Position numbers and translations under genes: made by a program. The notes below the pieces were generated by a model that ran no database searches, had not been told where the DNA came from, and worked only from the letters and a program-made list of their open reading frames with translations. DNA of 64,000 bases from Diphasiastrum complanatum (taxonomy: Eukaryota; Streptophyta; Lycopodiopsida; Lycopodiales; Lycopodiaceae), in contig CM055111.1 of assembly GCA_029204225.1 (NCBI GenBank), positions 1,072,453-1,136,452 of the forward strand, given 5' to 3'. Of the stretch, positions 22,401 through 34,400 are shown piece by piece (the stretch's first letter is position 1; the number at the start of each line of letters is the position of its first letter).

Positions 22401-25400
22401 CCCAAGCATAGAGAGAATTCAGATCATAGGAGAATTGAGCAATTGCACTAGCTCATTGAATTGAATGGAATGATTGTGGTGGGGCGCCAGCCTTCTTAAA
22501 TAGTTTCTCTAATGATTGATAAAAGCTAATGAGCCTAAAGTAAATAGACAAAATTGCTATAATTACTACCTATATTGGGTAAACACCCAAGATGAGTTTC
22601 GAAGTGATAAAAGCAAATCCTATTCTAGTAGTAGTGCACCCACCTACATGCATAACTAAAAAAACAAATTTACTATTAATAGTAATGACCCTAAAATATG
22701 ACTTACTATACATAATAATGGCCCCTAAAAATAGCACGCAGGCATGGCCAAACTATCATTAAGAGGTGTCAAATAAACATTAATTTCTAACACTAAGTTG
22801 CAATGGTGCCAATTTGTAATCTCTTCAAAGCGTTGCAAAGAATTATGTTTTTCAAGTCACAGAAAAGCATCATAAAGACAAGTTATTAAGATAGTTATTC
22901 TAAGAGTGTCAATTGGTTATTGTTGAGTACTGTTCAAGATGTTAAGGACATTGCTAGCCTTCTGTTGCTTCAAATATCTGACATCATTCTGGTTCGCTTG
23001 TCATTACTGCTGTATCATGCAGGTTTTCAAGGAAAGTTTCAAATTGTATCGTGCTATAAATGATGGCATAATAAATTTGGTGGACAAAGTATGTTTCTTA
23101 AACATTTTAATGAATAAATAGTATAAACTTCTATTTTGATTGTTTGAATTGAATTGCTCTATGGTGGCCTTGAAATTCGCCTCCATTATTAATCTTTTAC
23201 TTGGTGGGTTTTTCTTTGTGTAGTTTTTTGAAATGCAGCGGCATGATGCTCTAAAAGCTCTTGACATTTACAAACGAGCAAGCCAACAGGTACAATGCAA
23301 GAATAAGTTGCTCCTAAATCATGTGATTCTGGTGGTACAGTTTGAAGGTGTACATGCCAACATGTAACTTGTTAATCTCATATCTCATGCTTGAAGGAAT
23401 TGCTTGTTACTTGGTGTATATTGATCAAAGATAATTTTTTGAGCATGCTATCATGTGGAAACAAAGACGATAATGCATCCACCTTGAAATCTGTTAGAGG
23501 TTGTTTTTTGAATTATTTGTCCATGCCTTGGGTTTTATTACCTGGAAAAACTTCTTAGCTCTTATATATATGTGTCTCTTTTTTTGTACATATCTGCATG
23601 TGACATACAGATACATAAATCTATCTATCTGTACAGATATGTGTGTTTCCAGCATAGAATGCAGATAATAGTGCAAATATATAAAAACTATCAATGAAGA
23701 ACATTAGCATAATGAGAATCTCCATGATTATGCTAATATTCAAGTTGATTTACTACAAATATAGACCGTAGTCCCAAAGGAAAACAATTCAAACCCCTAA
23801 AGATTGATTTGCTCCATTTGTGATTCAAATTGAGCTTCTTATGGGTAGAATGTTTGACATTTTTTTTGAAATATCTCAATCTGTTGATGAAATAGGGCAT
23901 TTCTGTAAACAGATTTTGCTAAATTTTTTACAAGCATATCCTTAACCAGTTTGAATTTTGCAACAAATCCCTTTTAAGATTTGAATTTTCTTGATTCTGA
24001 ATAGTTTGGTATTCCAGAGCCTTATGTCGATACTACATAGTAAATCCTAGTCCGTGATCAATTCTTATGGCCCTAGTCTTTGGTTCTTTTGGGACTGAGT
24101 ATCTACACACTACTTCTACATTCAAACCGTCTAGCATTGTAACTCAAAACTTCTAAACCCTTTCTAATTTCTGTCACCTTGTAAATCTAATTCCTATGAG
24201 CCCTAATATTCCAATTGAATCTTTTGACAATCTGGACTGTGGAGTCTAGATCCCATCATACATAGCTTAACTTTTCTTTCGAGTCACTCACACATAAAAA
24301 TTTGATTATATAAAGGTTTCAATAGCAATTTTTTGGTGTACAGACATCACATGAATTGGCAAATGGGTATGCATTTGCTCGGATGTAAGTATAAATTTAT
24401 CTATCTATCTGTAGAGATATGTGTGTTTCCAGCATAGAATGCAGATAATAGTGCAAATATATAAAAACTATCAATGAAGAACATTAGCATAATGAGAATC
24501 TCCATGATTATGCTAATATTCAAGTTGATTTACTACAAATATAGACCGTAGTCCCAAAGGAAAACAATTCAAACCCCTAAAGATTGATTTGCTCCATTTG
24601 TGATTCAAATTGAGCTTCTTATGGGTAGAATGTTTGACATTTTTTTTGAAATATCTCAATCTGTTGATGAAATAGGGCATTTCTGTGAACAGATTTTGCT
24701 AAATTTTTTACAAGCATATCCTTAACCAGTTTGAATTTTGCAACAAATCCCTTTTAAGATTTGAATTTTCTTGATTCTGAATAGTTTGGTATTCCAGAGC
24801 CTTATGTCGATACTACATAGTAAATCCTAGTCCGTGATCAATTCTTATGGCCCTAGTCTTTGGTTCTTTTGGGACTGAGTATCTACACACTACTTCTACA
24901 TTCAAACCGTCTAGCATTGTAACTCAAAACTTCTAAACCCTTTCTAATTTCTGTCACCTTGTAAATCTAATTCCTATGAGCCCTAATATTCCAATTGAAT
25001 CTTTTGACAATCTGGACTGTGGAGTCTAGATCCCATCATACATAGCTTAACTTTTCTTTCGAGTCACTCACACATAAAAATTTGATTATATAAAGGTTTC
25101 AATAGCAATTTTTTGGTGTACAGACATCACATGAATTGGCAAATGGGTATGCATTTGCTCGGATGTAAGTATAAATTTCAATTATATAGGGTTAGAAATG
25201 TCATCACCTTTCAAGGGATGGCTTAAAGAACTGCCTTGGATAACTTTAATTATCCTAAAGCAAGAGCAACGTTGGATGCAACAAAACATCCTCAGAATTG
25301 TTTTGAATTTAATGAATCATTCCAAGAATCGTGCCAGATGAATTGAACCCCATCCCAAGACCCCGTGCTGGATGTCATTGTTGATCATGCTAAGAACTAT

Positions 25401-28400
25401 TGGGGTTACATTGAATCACCCCATTAGAACTGTCTCATGACACACTAATGGTCGTAGGAGTTTGGGCTTGGTTTAGATGTGTAAGTCATGCATCATTGAC
25501 CAAGGTTTGGGTCAAGAGTTGTCAACATAGTTCACTAGAATATGGAAAAGGAAAAGAGCATCATGTTTTATAATAATCTGTGATGGGTTGCTACTATTGT
25601 ACACATTAAAGCAAGGTTGGCTTAGAAAACAATCTAAACAGCCCAAGTAGATATGATCTGAATCTTACCTAGACTGATTGCTCTTTGCTCCAAATGTGGG
25701 GTTGCCCTCCCTCAGCTACAATTTTGAAACCATTAGGATGCTTGCTAGCAAACTCTGCACCTGGCCATAAACTCTATGCTTAAGCTTCCTTCGAGCCCAG
25801 GACTCTATCACCCCAAGCAGGATCCTAGTTGCTCGCCCCTCGCGTGTAGAACATCTCTTTGCCTGTCCTCTAGTCCATGATGCTCTCAGAAGTGCTTCAC
25901 CAAGAATGAATTCTCTCTCAAAGCCTATCATCCTTTCATAGCCTTGAGCCATCAATTGTCAAGGGAGCTTACCCTTAAATGTAGGTATTTGTCCCTTGCT
26001 ACTTTGAAGGACTTTCTTGAAGCTAAGACAAGTCTGGTTATGTTTAATCAGGGACATAAAATATGTACTCTATATATGAAAAAGATTTGATGTTTGCTCT
26101 TAAGAAGTGACATCTTCATCTATTTGTTATCGGTTGTGATCTCTAATTTTGGGAAATGCGTCTTCATTTTGATTGATACTTTGTTGAAGGTCTAGCTCAC
26201 ATGACAAGGTTGGCACCATGCTATTTTGGTTCTTGTTGCTTGGGAACCCAACCACATTTTGTTTGCATCCTCCTACATGTGCAAATGATTCCTGTTGTTA
26301 CATGGAGCTATTGTTTTTCATGATGATTATGCTTTTGAGATGCCTTTGGATGAACAATATCTTTCTTGTTTGCCTGTTGCAATTCTCTAAGTTTACGTTC
26401 AACTGAACTCAAGAATACGTAGTTCAGAACTTTGTTTAGTGGCACATGTCCCCTATTGGGGAGGCTATTTCAAAGCCTACTGACATTTTTTGCACATATA
26501 CCCATGTCACGAGATCAAAGTCAGTCACTTGTTGCTGCCACCTGGTCACCGCCACCTGAACATCATTATGTCGATGCAATGTTTTAAAGCTGGGAAGAGG
26601 TATAAAGATGCAGGGCTTATGATACAACATTCATTTGGACCCCTAGGATACCAATTTATTTTTTGTCCAACTTGCCTCACTTCACTTAATTCGAAGTGAG
26701 CCCCATTACAATACTAATGAGTTGACCACCTGTTAGGGTGCAAAGCCTCTAGAAGGGCCCCACGTTTTGAAGACAGCTTGCTGAGGAAGGGTCCTAGACT
26801 TTTCTCGGGAGGAAAAACTTTTGTTGTGGATAATTACTTTAATAGTACTTGTCCAGGTTTACTCATGTAAACCTTGTTAAAATTTTGCTCTCATCTACAT
26901 GATAGCGTCCAGTGAACTACTCATGACCCTACTGTTGGAAACGTAACCAGACCATTCAATCAGTACGAGTGTGTAACATGGCTGTGACGGAGTACTTTGA
27001 TTCATGTGTCTTTTAAATTCACACTTTTTTGAGGGGCTCTTCTTTTATACATGTCATTTAGGAAATGTAACTCCAGTTGGGCCAGTACTGTCAGTCCCGA
27101 TTTTGCTGAAAAATATTATCTTGTTTAGACATTTCCAAGTATGTAATGTTCATGGAACTAAATTTGAAACTTAAAGTTTAGGAAACTTCTAAACAGATCA
27201 TTTAGCTCAATCATAGCTTCATTTTTTATTTTGATGTGAATATCTTGATGTAGCTAAAATAAAATGTTCTCTAATCTATCATAACATTTTGCTAGTCCCT
27301 AAAGGCTTGCATTATCCAGACAACATGCTTCTGTTTCAGTCAGAGTACAAGCTGATGCAGAAATGAACTTCAATGAGAGGATCATCTGTTCTTTGGCCTT
27401 ATGAACTTGCCTTTGTTTTGTGAGTTGTTTCATTACAACAGGCTGAAAGACTATCTCAGTTTTATGAAGTATGCAAGGGCCTAGATGTCGCTCGTAGTTT
27501 CCAGTTTCCAACACTTGAGCAGGTTTGCTAAGAGCTCATTCTATCCATTTTGTCCTTGCATATTCATATTTAACAATACAAAGCTAGCAACATTTTGTTG
27601 AAAGTCAAAGCAGTCATTTCTATAGATGGATTAAAGTTTTGTTATCCTGATTATTTATAATGATTTATTGTACCAGAACCTACAATTTTGCATAATTTTC
27701 CTGCACAGCCTCCACAATCATTTTTGTCAACTTGCTATCCTGATTATTTTATAACGAATTCATACTAACAATTTTGTGTTTTTTCCTGCACAGCCTCCAC
27801 AATCATTCTTATCAACCATGGAAGACTACGTGAAGGATGCATCACGTCTGGCCATAGTTCCTAGAGATGTCTCGGTAAAATTTCACTTGTTTCTGTTCTT
27901 GGATTTAGTTTCTGAGGTAGTCTGACAGTGGATTAGTCTTATTCAATGATGATAAGGATTTCCATGGCTGCAAAAGAATGGTGCATCTTAAGTAGTTAAA
28001 GGAGCTATTGTTTGACACTTAATCAAATGCTGGATTGAAGCCATGTTGGTGCAGAAGAAACAAAATGTTAATGAGATGGCAAAAGGAAGAACAAGTAAGA
28101 AAATACGCGGTTCTAAAGGATATCACATATCCAATCTCAATGGAATTGAAACTTGCTATGGGGTACCAAATATGAGGGATCTAATGAGGAAGACACCAAT
28201 GACATGATGTCTATTGGAAGCGCCAAGATAGAAAAATGAGCTTGGCGGCAATGTTTGCATGTGTAACTAAACTTTTACAAGAATTAATGGAATTGAATAT
28301 GATTCATGAAAAAATCCACAGTGAGATTTGATATATATCCACAAAAACATCGAATGCAAATTTTTGTGGATCATATCAATGGATCCTACAGGAAAAACTT

Positions 28401-31400
28401 GTCCAAGAATGTGGCAAGTAGATACTAGAAAACTCTAAATCTCGGAGTAGAAGACTACTTGATTCCAAGTATCAAAGCAAATTTGATACTAGATTATGTG
28501 TCTTGAGCCTCTAAGAGCTAAAGACACAATCTTAAGAGGCTTTTCTCACTACCTAATAGGATTTTAAGATGAGTTTCAAGAGAGATATGGATCTACATCA
28601 CACCAAGGGGCAACATTGGAGGTAATCCTAATTCCACACAACCATTTGATATTCTAAAAAAGCTATATGATGAAATATGAATTATACTGCATTCAAAATA
28701 TGATACCAACATCAAAAGGCATTCTAGAAGTGAAAAACGAACTCTACGAATTCAAAAGGAGAGGATACATACATACAAAGTTACTCTACCTAATTGCCAT
28801 TATAAAGGCATAGTTTGACGTGAGTCTCAAGTAATTTTCATCCTACAAGTGACTTGATTTTTTCCCTCAAGCTCTAACTTGATCAGCCTAAATAGCTTGA
28901 CAAAGTGTTTGAGAGTTTTAGTTCTCACTTGATAAACCTCAAAAAGAAATTCACAAGCACAATATTTTTGGTATTAACAATGCCATCAATTTTCTTTGTG
29001 GATTGCTCTTTCACCACAAAGAGTGCATCATTACTAGGAAAGTCCAATGTTGCACCATTAGAAATACCATATCTAAACTCGAAGATTGCACTAGTGGACC
29101 AAGTAGCAATAGACCATACCAAGCATTAGGGGTGTAGAAAATCATCTAGGAGCCCAAAGTAAAGAAAAGGAGATACCATAGCCCTGGTGCATAAAGGTAA
29201 TCAACACCAAAAGTTGTCCAACCCAAAGCCAGTATGATAACCAAGCCAGCCAGCCAAACAATATGATAGAGACCATAGAAGAGCAAAGAAACTAGCATCC
29301 AAAAATAGCCCATAAGTGCATGGAAAAAATATCTCAAAAAGAAAGATCCCAAAGTAACCACACTTATGCTATAATGTTTTTGTAGGACTGCCATCCCAAG
29401 TGAGAAACAGATGCAGTAAATCTTTTCCAATAAGTATGGAAGAAGAAGTTGTTGAGGGAGCAAACTCTTGTTATCACCCCAAGTAGATCTTAGGTCCACA
29501 CAAAACACCAATAGACTAAGAATCATTTGTAAAATGGGTGAAAGAGATGGCTGGAAAGTTAGTAAGCAAGTATTGCGAAAAGGATGCAAAAAGCACTAAA
29601 GGGATGAACTGAAATTAAATCTTAAAGAAACTTAAAAAGAAAAGGAATGTGAAGTTCTAATCCTCAGAATCACAATGTGTAAAGTGCACTAGAAACTCTT
29701 AACTGTAGGAAGAACAAATATGTGTGATCCCCAAAAATGGACACAGCATAAGTTAACAAATGAATGTCTATAGGCCCTATTTATAGCCAATACGAAGCCT
29801 CAAATGGAAGCTTCTAGACACTTTGCCCAAGGTTACTCACAAATAAGGTTAATAGGAGGGAAAATAGTGCACCTTTCTAGAGAGTCTTTGCCCTTCTAGT
29901 AGGAGCTCCACTCCAGTACCAAAAAATAAAGTTGGGCCCTTGACTAGTCATAACCCGTAATCCATGTAGTCTATGGACCCAGTAGTCCATAACTTGCTTG
30001 CACTTGCGTCTGACCACTCCCCATAGTCTCCATCATCTCATCATTTTTCACTCAAACTTAAAAGTTCTTGATTAGGGGCTCTTATCAGATCCTTTGAGGG
30101 CCACCGTTGAAGGAGTGGGAGCAGTATTTGCATTGCATCTTCCTCATGCTGCCCTTGAGCTTTTGTCGGCAAACATGTCCACATGATCATACTCGGTGCT
30201 ATTGACATTCACCTTGACTGCTAGTAGGTAGAGTAATCAAAGGTAGGAAGAGAAAGAGGATACTTTAAGAGATGAAACTCACAAAATAGTGATTAGCAAA
30301 GAGTAGTATAAAGAATTAGAGCATGAATATAGGGATAGAGGGAGAATTCTATTATAGCAATGTAAACAATCACACTTGTTGATTGATTAGATCCATTCAA
30401 GGTCGTAAAATTCACTTTATTCACATAGATACCATTTATTGTTTATTATTTATAGTAAAGAGGATGAGAGTAGATACGTGTGATTCATCGGAGGCTCGTT
30501 GGCCAAGCCCCAACCACTAGGGTCATCAAATTGAATTTCAAAAGGTGTTAGAAACTTCCTAGAATTCAAAAAGGTTGTTGCTTATTTACATCTGAAATGC
30601 TTCCTTCCTAGTACCATGGTTATCATGCGGCATTGCAGGTATGTTTTACACAGTGGGGTACAGCTATGTATGCTTGCTGTAGCCCATTTACTCTTAAACC
30701 TATTTTTGATTCACCTACCATTGGCTAACACCAATTCTCGATTTACAGGACTCTTTCACTTTGATTTACAATGGACTCTTTCACTTGTATCTCGTTACAG
30801 GCCTAAGCTGATCAGAAATGGAAAGTGGCTGTAGAGTGGATTCTTTAAGTCACTATGCCTTTGTACCACTGAAGTACATGTCTAATTCCAGGATAGCATG
30901 AAATTTGTTTCTGGCTCAGGAAACTTTATCTGGAAAGCTTTGTTGAATCTACTTCTGTTCTTGAAATTTTGGGGCTGAATCATTTCAAGGAGTGTTCTCA
31001 TCTGTGCATTTTAGGTTAGGAGTGCTCCGTCATCCTCCATTCTAGTTATTTTTGCTTATTGGGGTTTTCTGGTTCAAAACTGCAGGGATATAATGGAGAA
31101 CGTGTAGTGGCTGGGCGTATACAAAAAGCTCCTTCATCCCAGTCCCAAGATGCAGATGACGATCGTGATGCTTCCCCAGTGGCTGGCCCATTGGTGAAAG
31201 AGAGCCTTTCTCCTGCACCAACTTTTGAGAATAATGACCTCCTGGTAAGCATTATAAATGTCTTAGGATGTAAGATGAAATATCTTTTACCATTGAATCA
31301 GAATTTTTCTTTTTGTCAAGCTGAAAATTTGACAGTCCTGTGGTGGAGGTAGCTTAAAAAATGTTAGAAAATACTTATTTATGATTGTGTCCACACAAAT

Positions 31401-34400
31401 AATCATGTGAGCTCAATTTTCCTTTGATCCACATTTTGCATATTGAGGATTAAAGCATGCACACTGACCATATATGTGGCTGTCAGTGGTCACTGCTGTG
31501 GATTTCACAACTAACATGTTTGCTTTATGTCTTTGTTATGAGTTTCAGTTGTTGTTAGGCATTCATGGTCACTTCCTATGGCATGAGAAACTACTATTTT
31601 CTAGCAGTTCTCACCTACCATTACACTTACATAAATCATGATTTATTAGGTTGGCATGGGATCTCTTCATATGCAACAAAGGTCATGTTATGCCTTTCTC
31701 TAACAGTCAAGAATCATAGTTCATCCAATTGGCTTGCTGTATCAGTCTATGCAACCTTTGTTCACCTTGGCTGTGGATTCTTTTGGTTCTCTTGGTCCAT
31801 GCAGATAGCTGTGTGGTTTTTTGTGACAAGACATATTTTCCTTGTGGTGTCTACTTCGGTATATAAATTTTGGTAGCTTATATGGTTTATTGGCTCTTGA
31901 GCTACTGGTATGTCAATCACATTTTGTAGCTTCTACATCAGCATACACATTTCGCGGTTCTTCTTCACTATGCATTTTGGGACTCTCTATTTCCTAGCAT
32001 TATCATTTCTTTATACTGACACTGGGGATAGTGTCTTGTGAGGAGCAGAGAGAGATATCGACATTACAAACACAATGTTTGGTCTCTGGTTCTTATTACT
32101 ATCTATTGTAGACTATGCAAAGACACATTGAGTTAAGGTTTACAATAGATGAGGATAAAGAGAAACTTACGTTTTTTTGGTCTCTAAAAAGCTTTCTACA
32201 AAATCTGGGAAGTCTGTGAATATAGTCTTTTCTCTATGAGGATCCAAAGGTCCCCCCATAATATCGTTTTTAGTTAGTCTCAAATTTGAGGTTGTTTTGA
32301 ACTTTATGAGCTATAGTTGAACGTTATATATCTAGATGGGTCTTGTGTGGCTGATATTGAAACTATCACATTGAGGAGACTATGCTATTGACTAACCATT
32401 TTTATGGGGAGAAAAGGTCGATAGAAAATTTTAAGATAATATTGACAAAGCAAACTGGTGATTTATCATCATACATACATAGATGGAAAATTTGGTCCAT
32501 TTAATCGAAGTATTGGATCTAGCAACTTACCTCTATGTTGATGCTTAAAAGCATGAAGCTTTTGAGCACATTTTAGATTGAATGATTGGCAAGGACAATA
32601 AGTTTCTGTAACACTATTAACCTAAATGATTGAAGGTGATGAGTTTTTGAGATCGGCTATTGAAAGATGATTAATTAATTTATTAATTAATATCCTAATT
32701 TCCCCCCCAAAACCTCTCATAGCTCATTTTTTGACCCCTCTCTCAGTAAAAAAAAAATTAATTAATTAATTAATTAATTATGCCACGGTTCACACGGTTC
32801 CCCCTAAAAAAAATTGTGAACCGTACGGTTCACACTACGGTTTTGAGAACCGTTTTGAACCGTTTACGGTTCATTAATTCTATGACTTCATGTAGCCGAA
32901 AAAGAAAAGATGTAGCTTGCTGTCCAAGCTTAATGCCGCCAAAAAAAAAAAAAAAAACTTCAGCTTGAAGTAGTCGAAGGAGCTGAAATCTTAGCCCCAA
33001 TCATGTCCGATGTAGAAGAGATGTAGAATCTTTTCCAAAACATTAACTTGAGAAGCTTGCTCATAAAGTTCTTCACTAATGCATCCATCATTTGCAACAA
33101 ATGGCTCAAGAGAAGAAGAATGCTCTACCATGATGCAAACTTGTACTTGTAGAAAGACAATGATCAAACTTTGCATGCCTTTGCTCTTCTACCTTCAAAG
33201 AGGATGAAGTAGAGAGGAGAAAGCATGATGATGAATCTTTTATTCGGTATATCTTTATAAGTGTTTCCTAAGCACTTTCAAAGGTCTTGCAAAATCTCAA
33301 ATGATATAGGATAGATCTTGTTATTGATAAAATCTTGATCATCACGTCGATGCCAAACCTCAGCTTGCAACTCCATGAAAAATAGTTGATGCCATCCAAC
33401 ATATCTTCGCCCGAACAAGTACGAATTGCTCCCAAATCTCTTGCCATAAGAACCAGCCAAGAAGATAAACTTTTTCAAACCCTAAATGTGCCCTAAATGA
33501 CACAAAACCCAGCAAGTATCAAATCTGAAAAATCAGCACCGGAATCTGTCGAAACCACACATTAGATGGATGTAGGAACCTGCCCTCCTACAAGCCTTGT
33601 GTGCTGAAAATTTCAGCCTGAAATTGCATTACAAACTCAAAAAACCAGCAAGCAAAGAATTAGGTTAGCCTCCAACAAAGCTTTTTCCAGAACCCTTCTT
33701 TCTTGCCAAAAAGTGTGAACAATACACACACGGATAGGGCTGTTGCAAACACCCTACAAATGGTAATATGCTATCCAATTTTCAGCCTCGGAATGTGATC
33801 GGATCATCACAAAAAGTTAGCGCCTTCTTCCACACCTGGAAACAAGCAAAACGAAGCGGATCTTCACTTTGTAAAATCAGCAAGTGTGCTTATTTTTCAG
33901 CCAAATCAGAAGATAAAAATTACTTGTAGATGGGCGCCCCCCTGCAAAGGAGCAAATATGAAAAATAGGGCAGCATCGGACCAACGGAAGTGGGATAAAC
34001 CTACACGGATGTGGGCGATCTAAAAGCAACCCCGAAAAAGACAATTAATGGCACCTTCCTGCAACCTGAAAAATCAGCAAACAATCTTATTTTTGGGCGC
34101 CCAAAATTCCATCATCTCCTTTGATGTGTGGCGCCCTCCTGCAAAACGGAAAAGAGTCAAAATTGAACGGATCTTTACTCCAAAAAATCAGCAAAGGTGC
34201 TGAATTTTTGTGATCCCTAAGTGAAGACGATTCTTTTGGTAGGGCACCCTAAATCAAGCATAGAAGATCCATGGCTCTGATACCATGTAGGAAATCAAAG
34301 TGCCAAGATCCTTCTAACATTCAATCTCCATATACAAGAAGAAGAAGAAGAAGAAGAAGAAGAAGAAGAGGGAGAGGGTTAGGCGCCCTCAAGGAGAGAG

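Larger units (their letters stand above)
17072..22792 (-). mobile_element. Copia LTR retrotransposon II, nearly full length
   Basis: A 5.7-kb Ty1/Copia element lies antisense to the ANTH gene in its largest intron. It has two LTRs (455 and 454 bp), a perfect 5-bp target duplication, polypurine tract, tRNA-Met-type primer-binding site, leader, gag, protease, integrase, RT and RNase H in the Copia order. The LTRs differ by a handful of substitutions plus short indels, so insertion was fairly recent on a gymnosperm-like time scale. Coding capacity is lost: gag has two in-frame TAG codons, and there are frame breaks near 19750, 19490, 19080 and 18365. Confidence 0.95.
11177..23022 (+). other. Giant intron (about 11.8 kb) of the ANTH gene
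   Basis: It lies between exon d and exon e, both in phase 0. It contains a Gypsy LTR end with primer-binding site, two Gypsy pol fragments in opposite orientation, short tandem duplications, and a nearly complete Copia element on the antisense strand. Confidence 0.88.

Noticed and set aside
27875-31085. Possible extra ANTH exon between exons h and i
   Set aside because: The linker after the ANTH domain varies in length in the family, and I found no open segment with good splice sites and matching phase.
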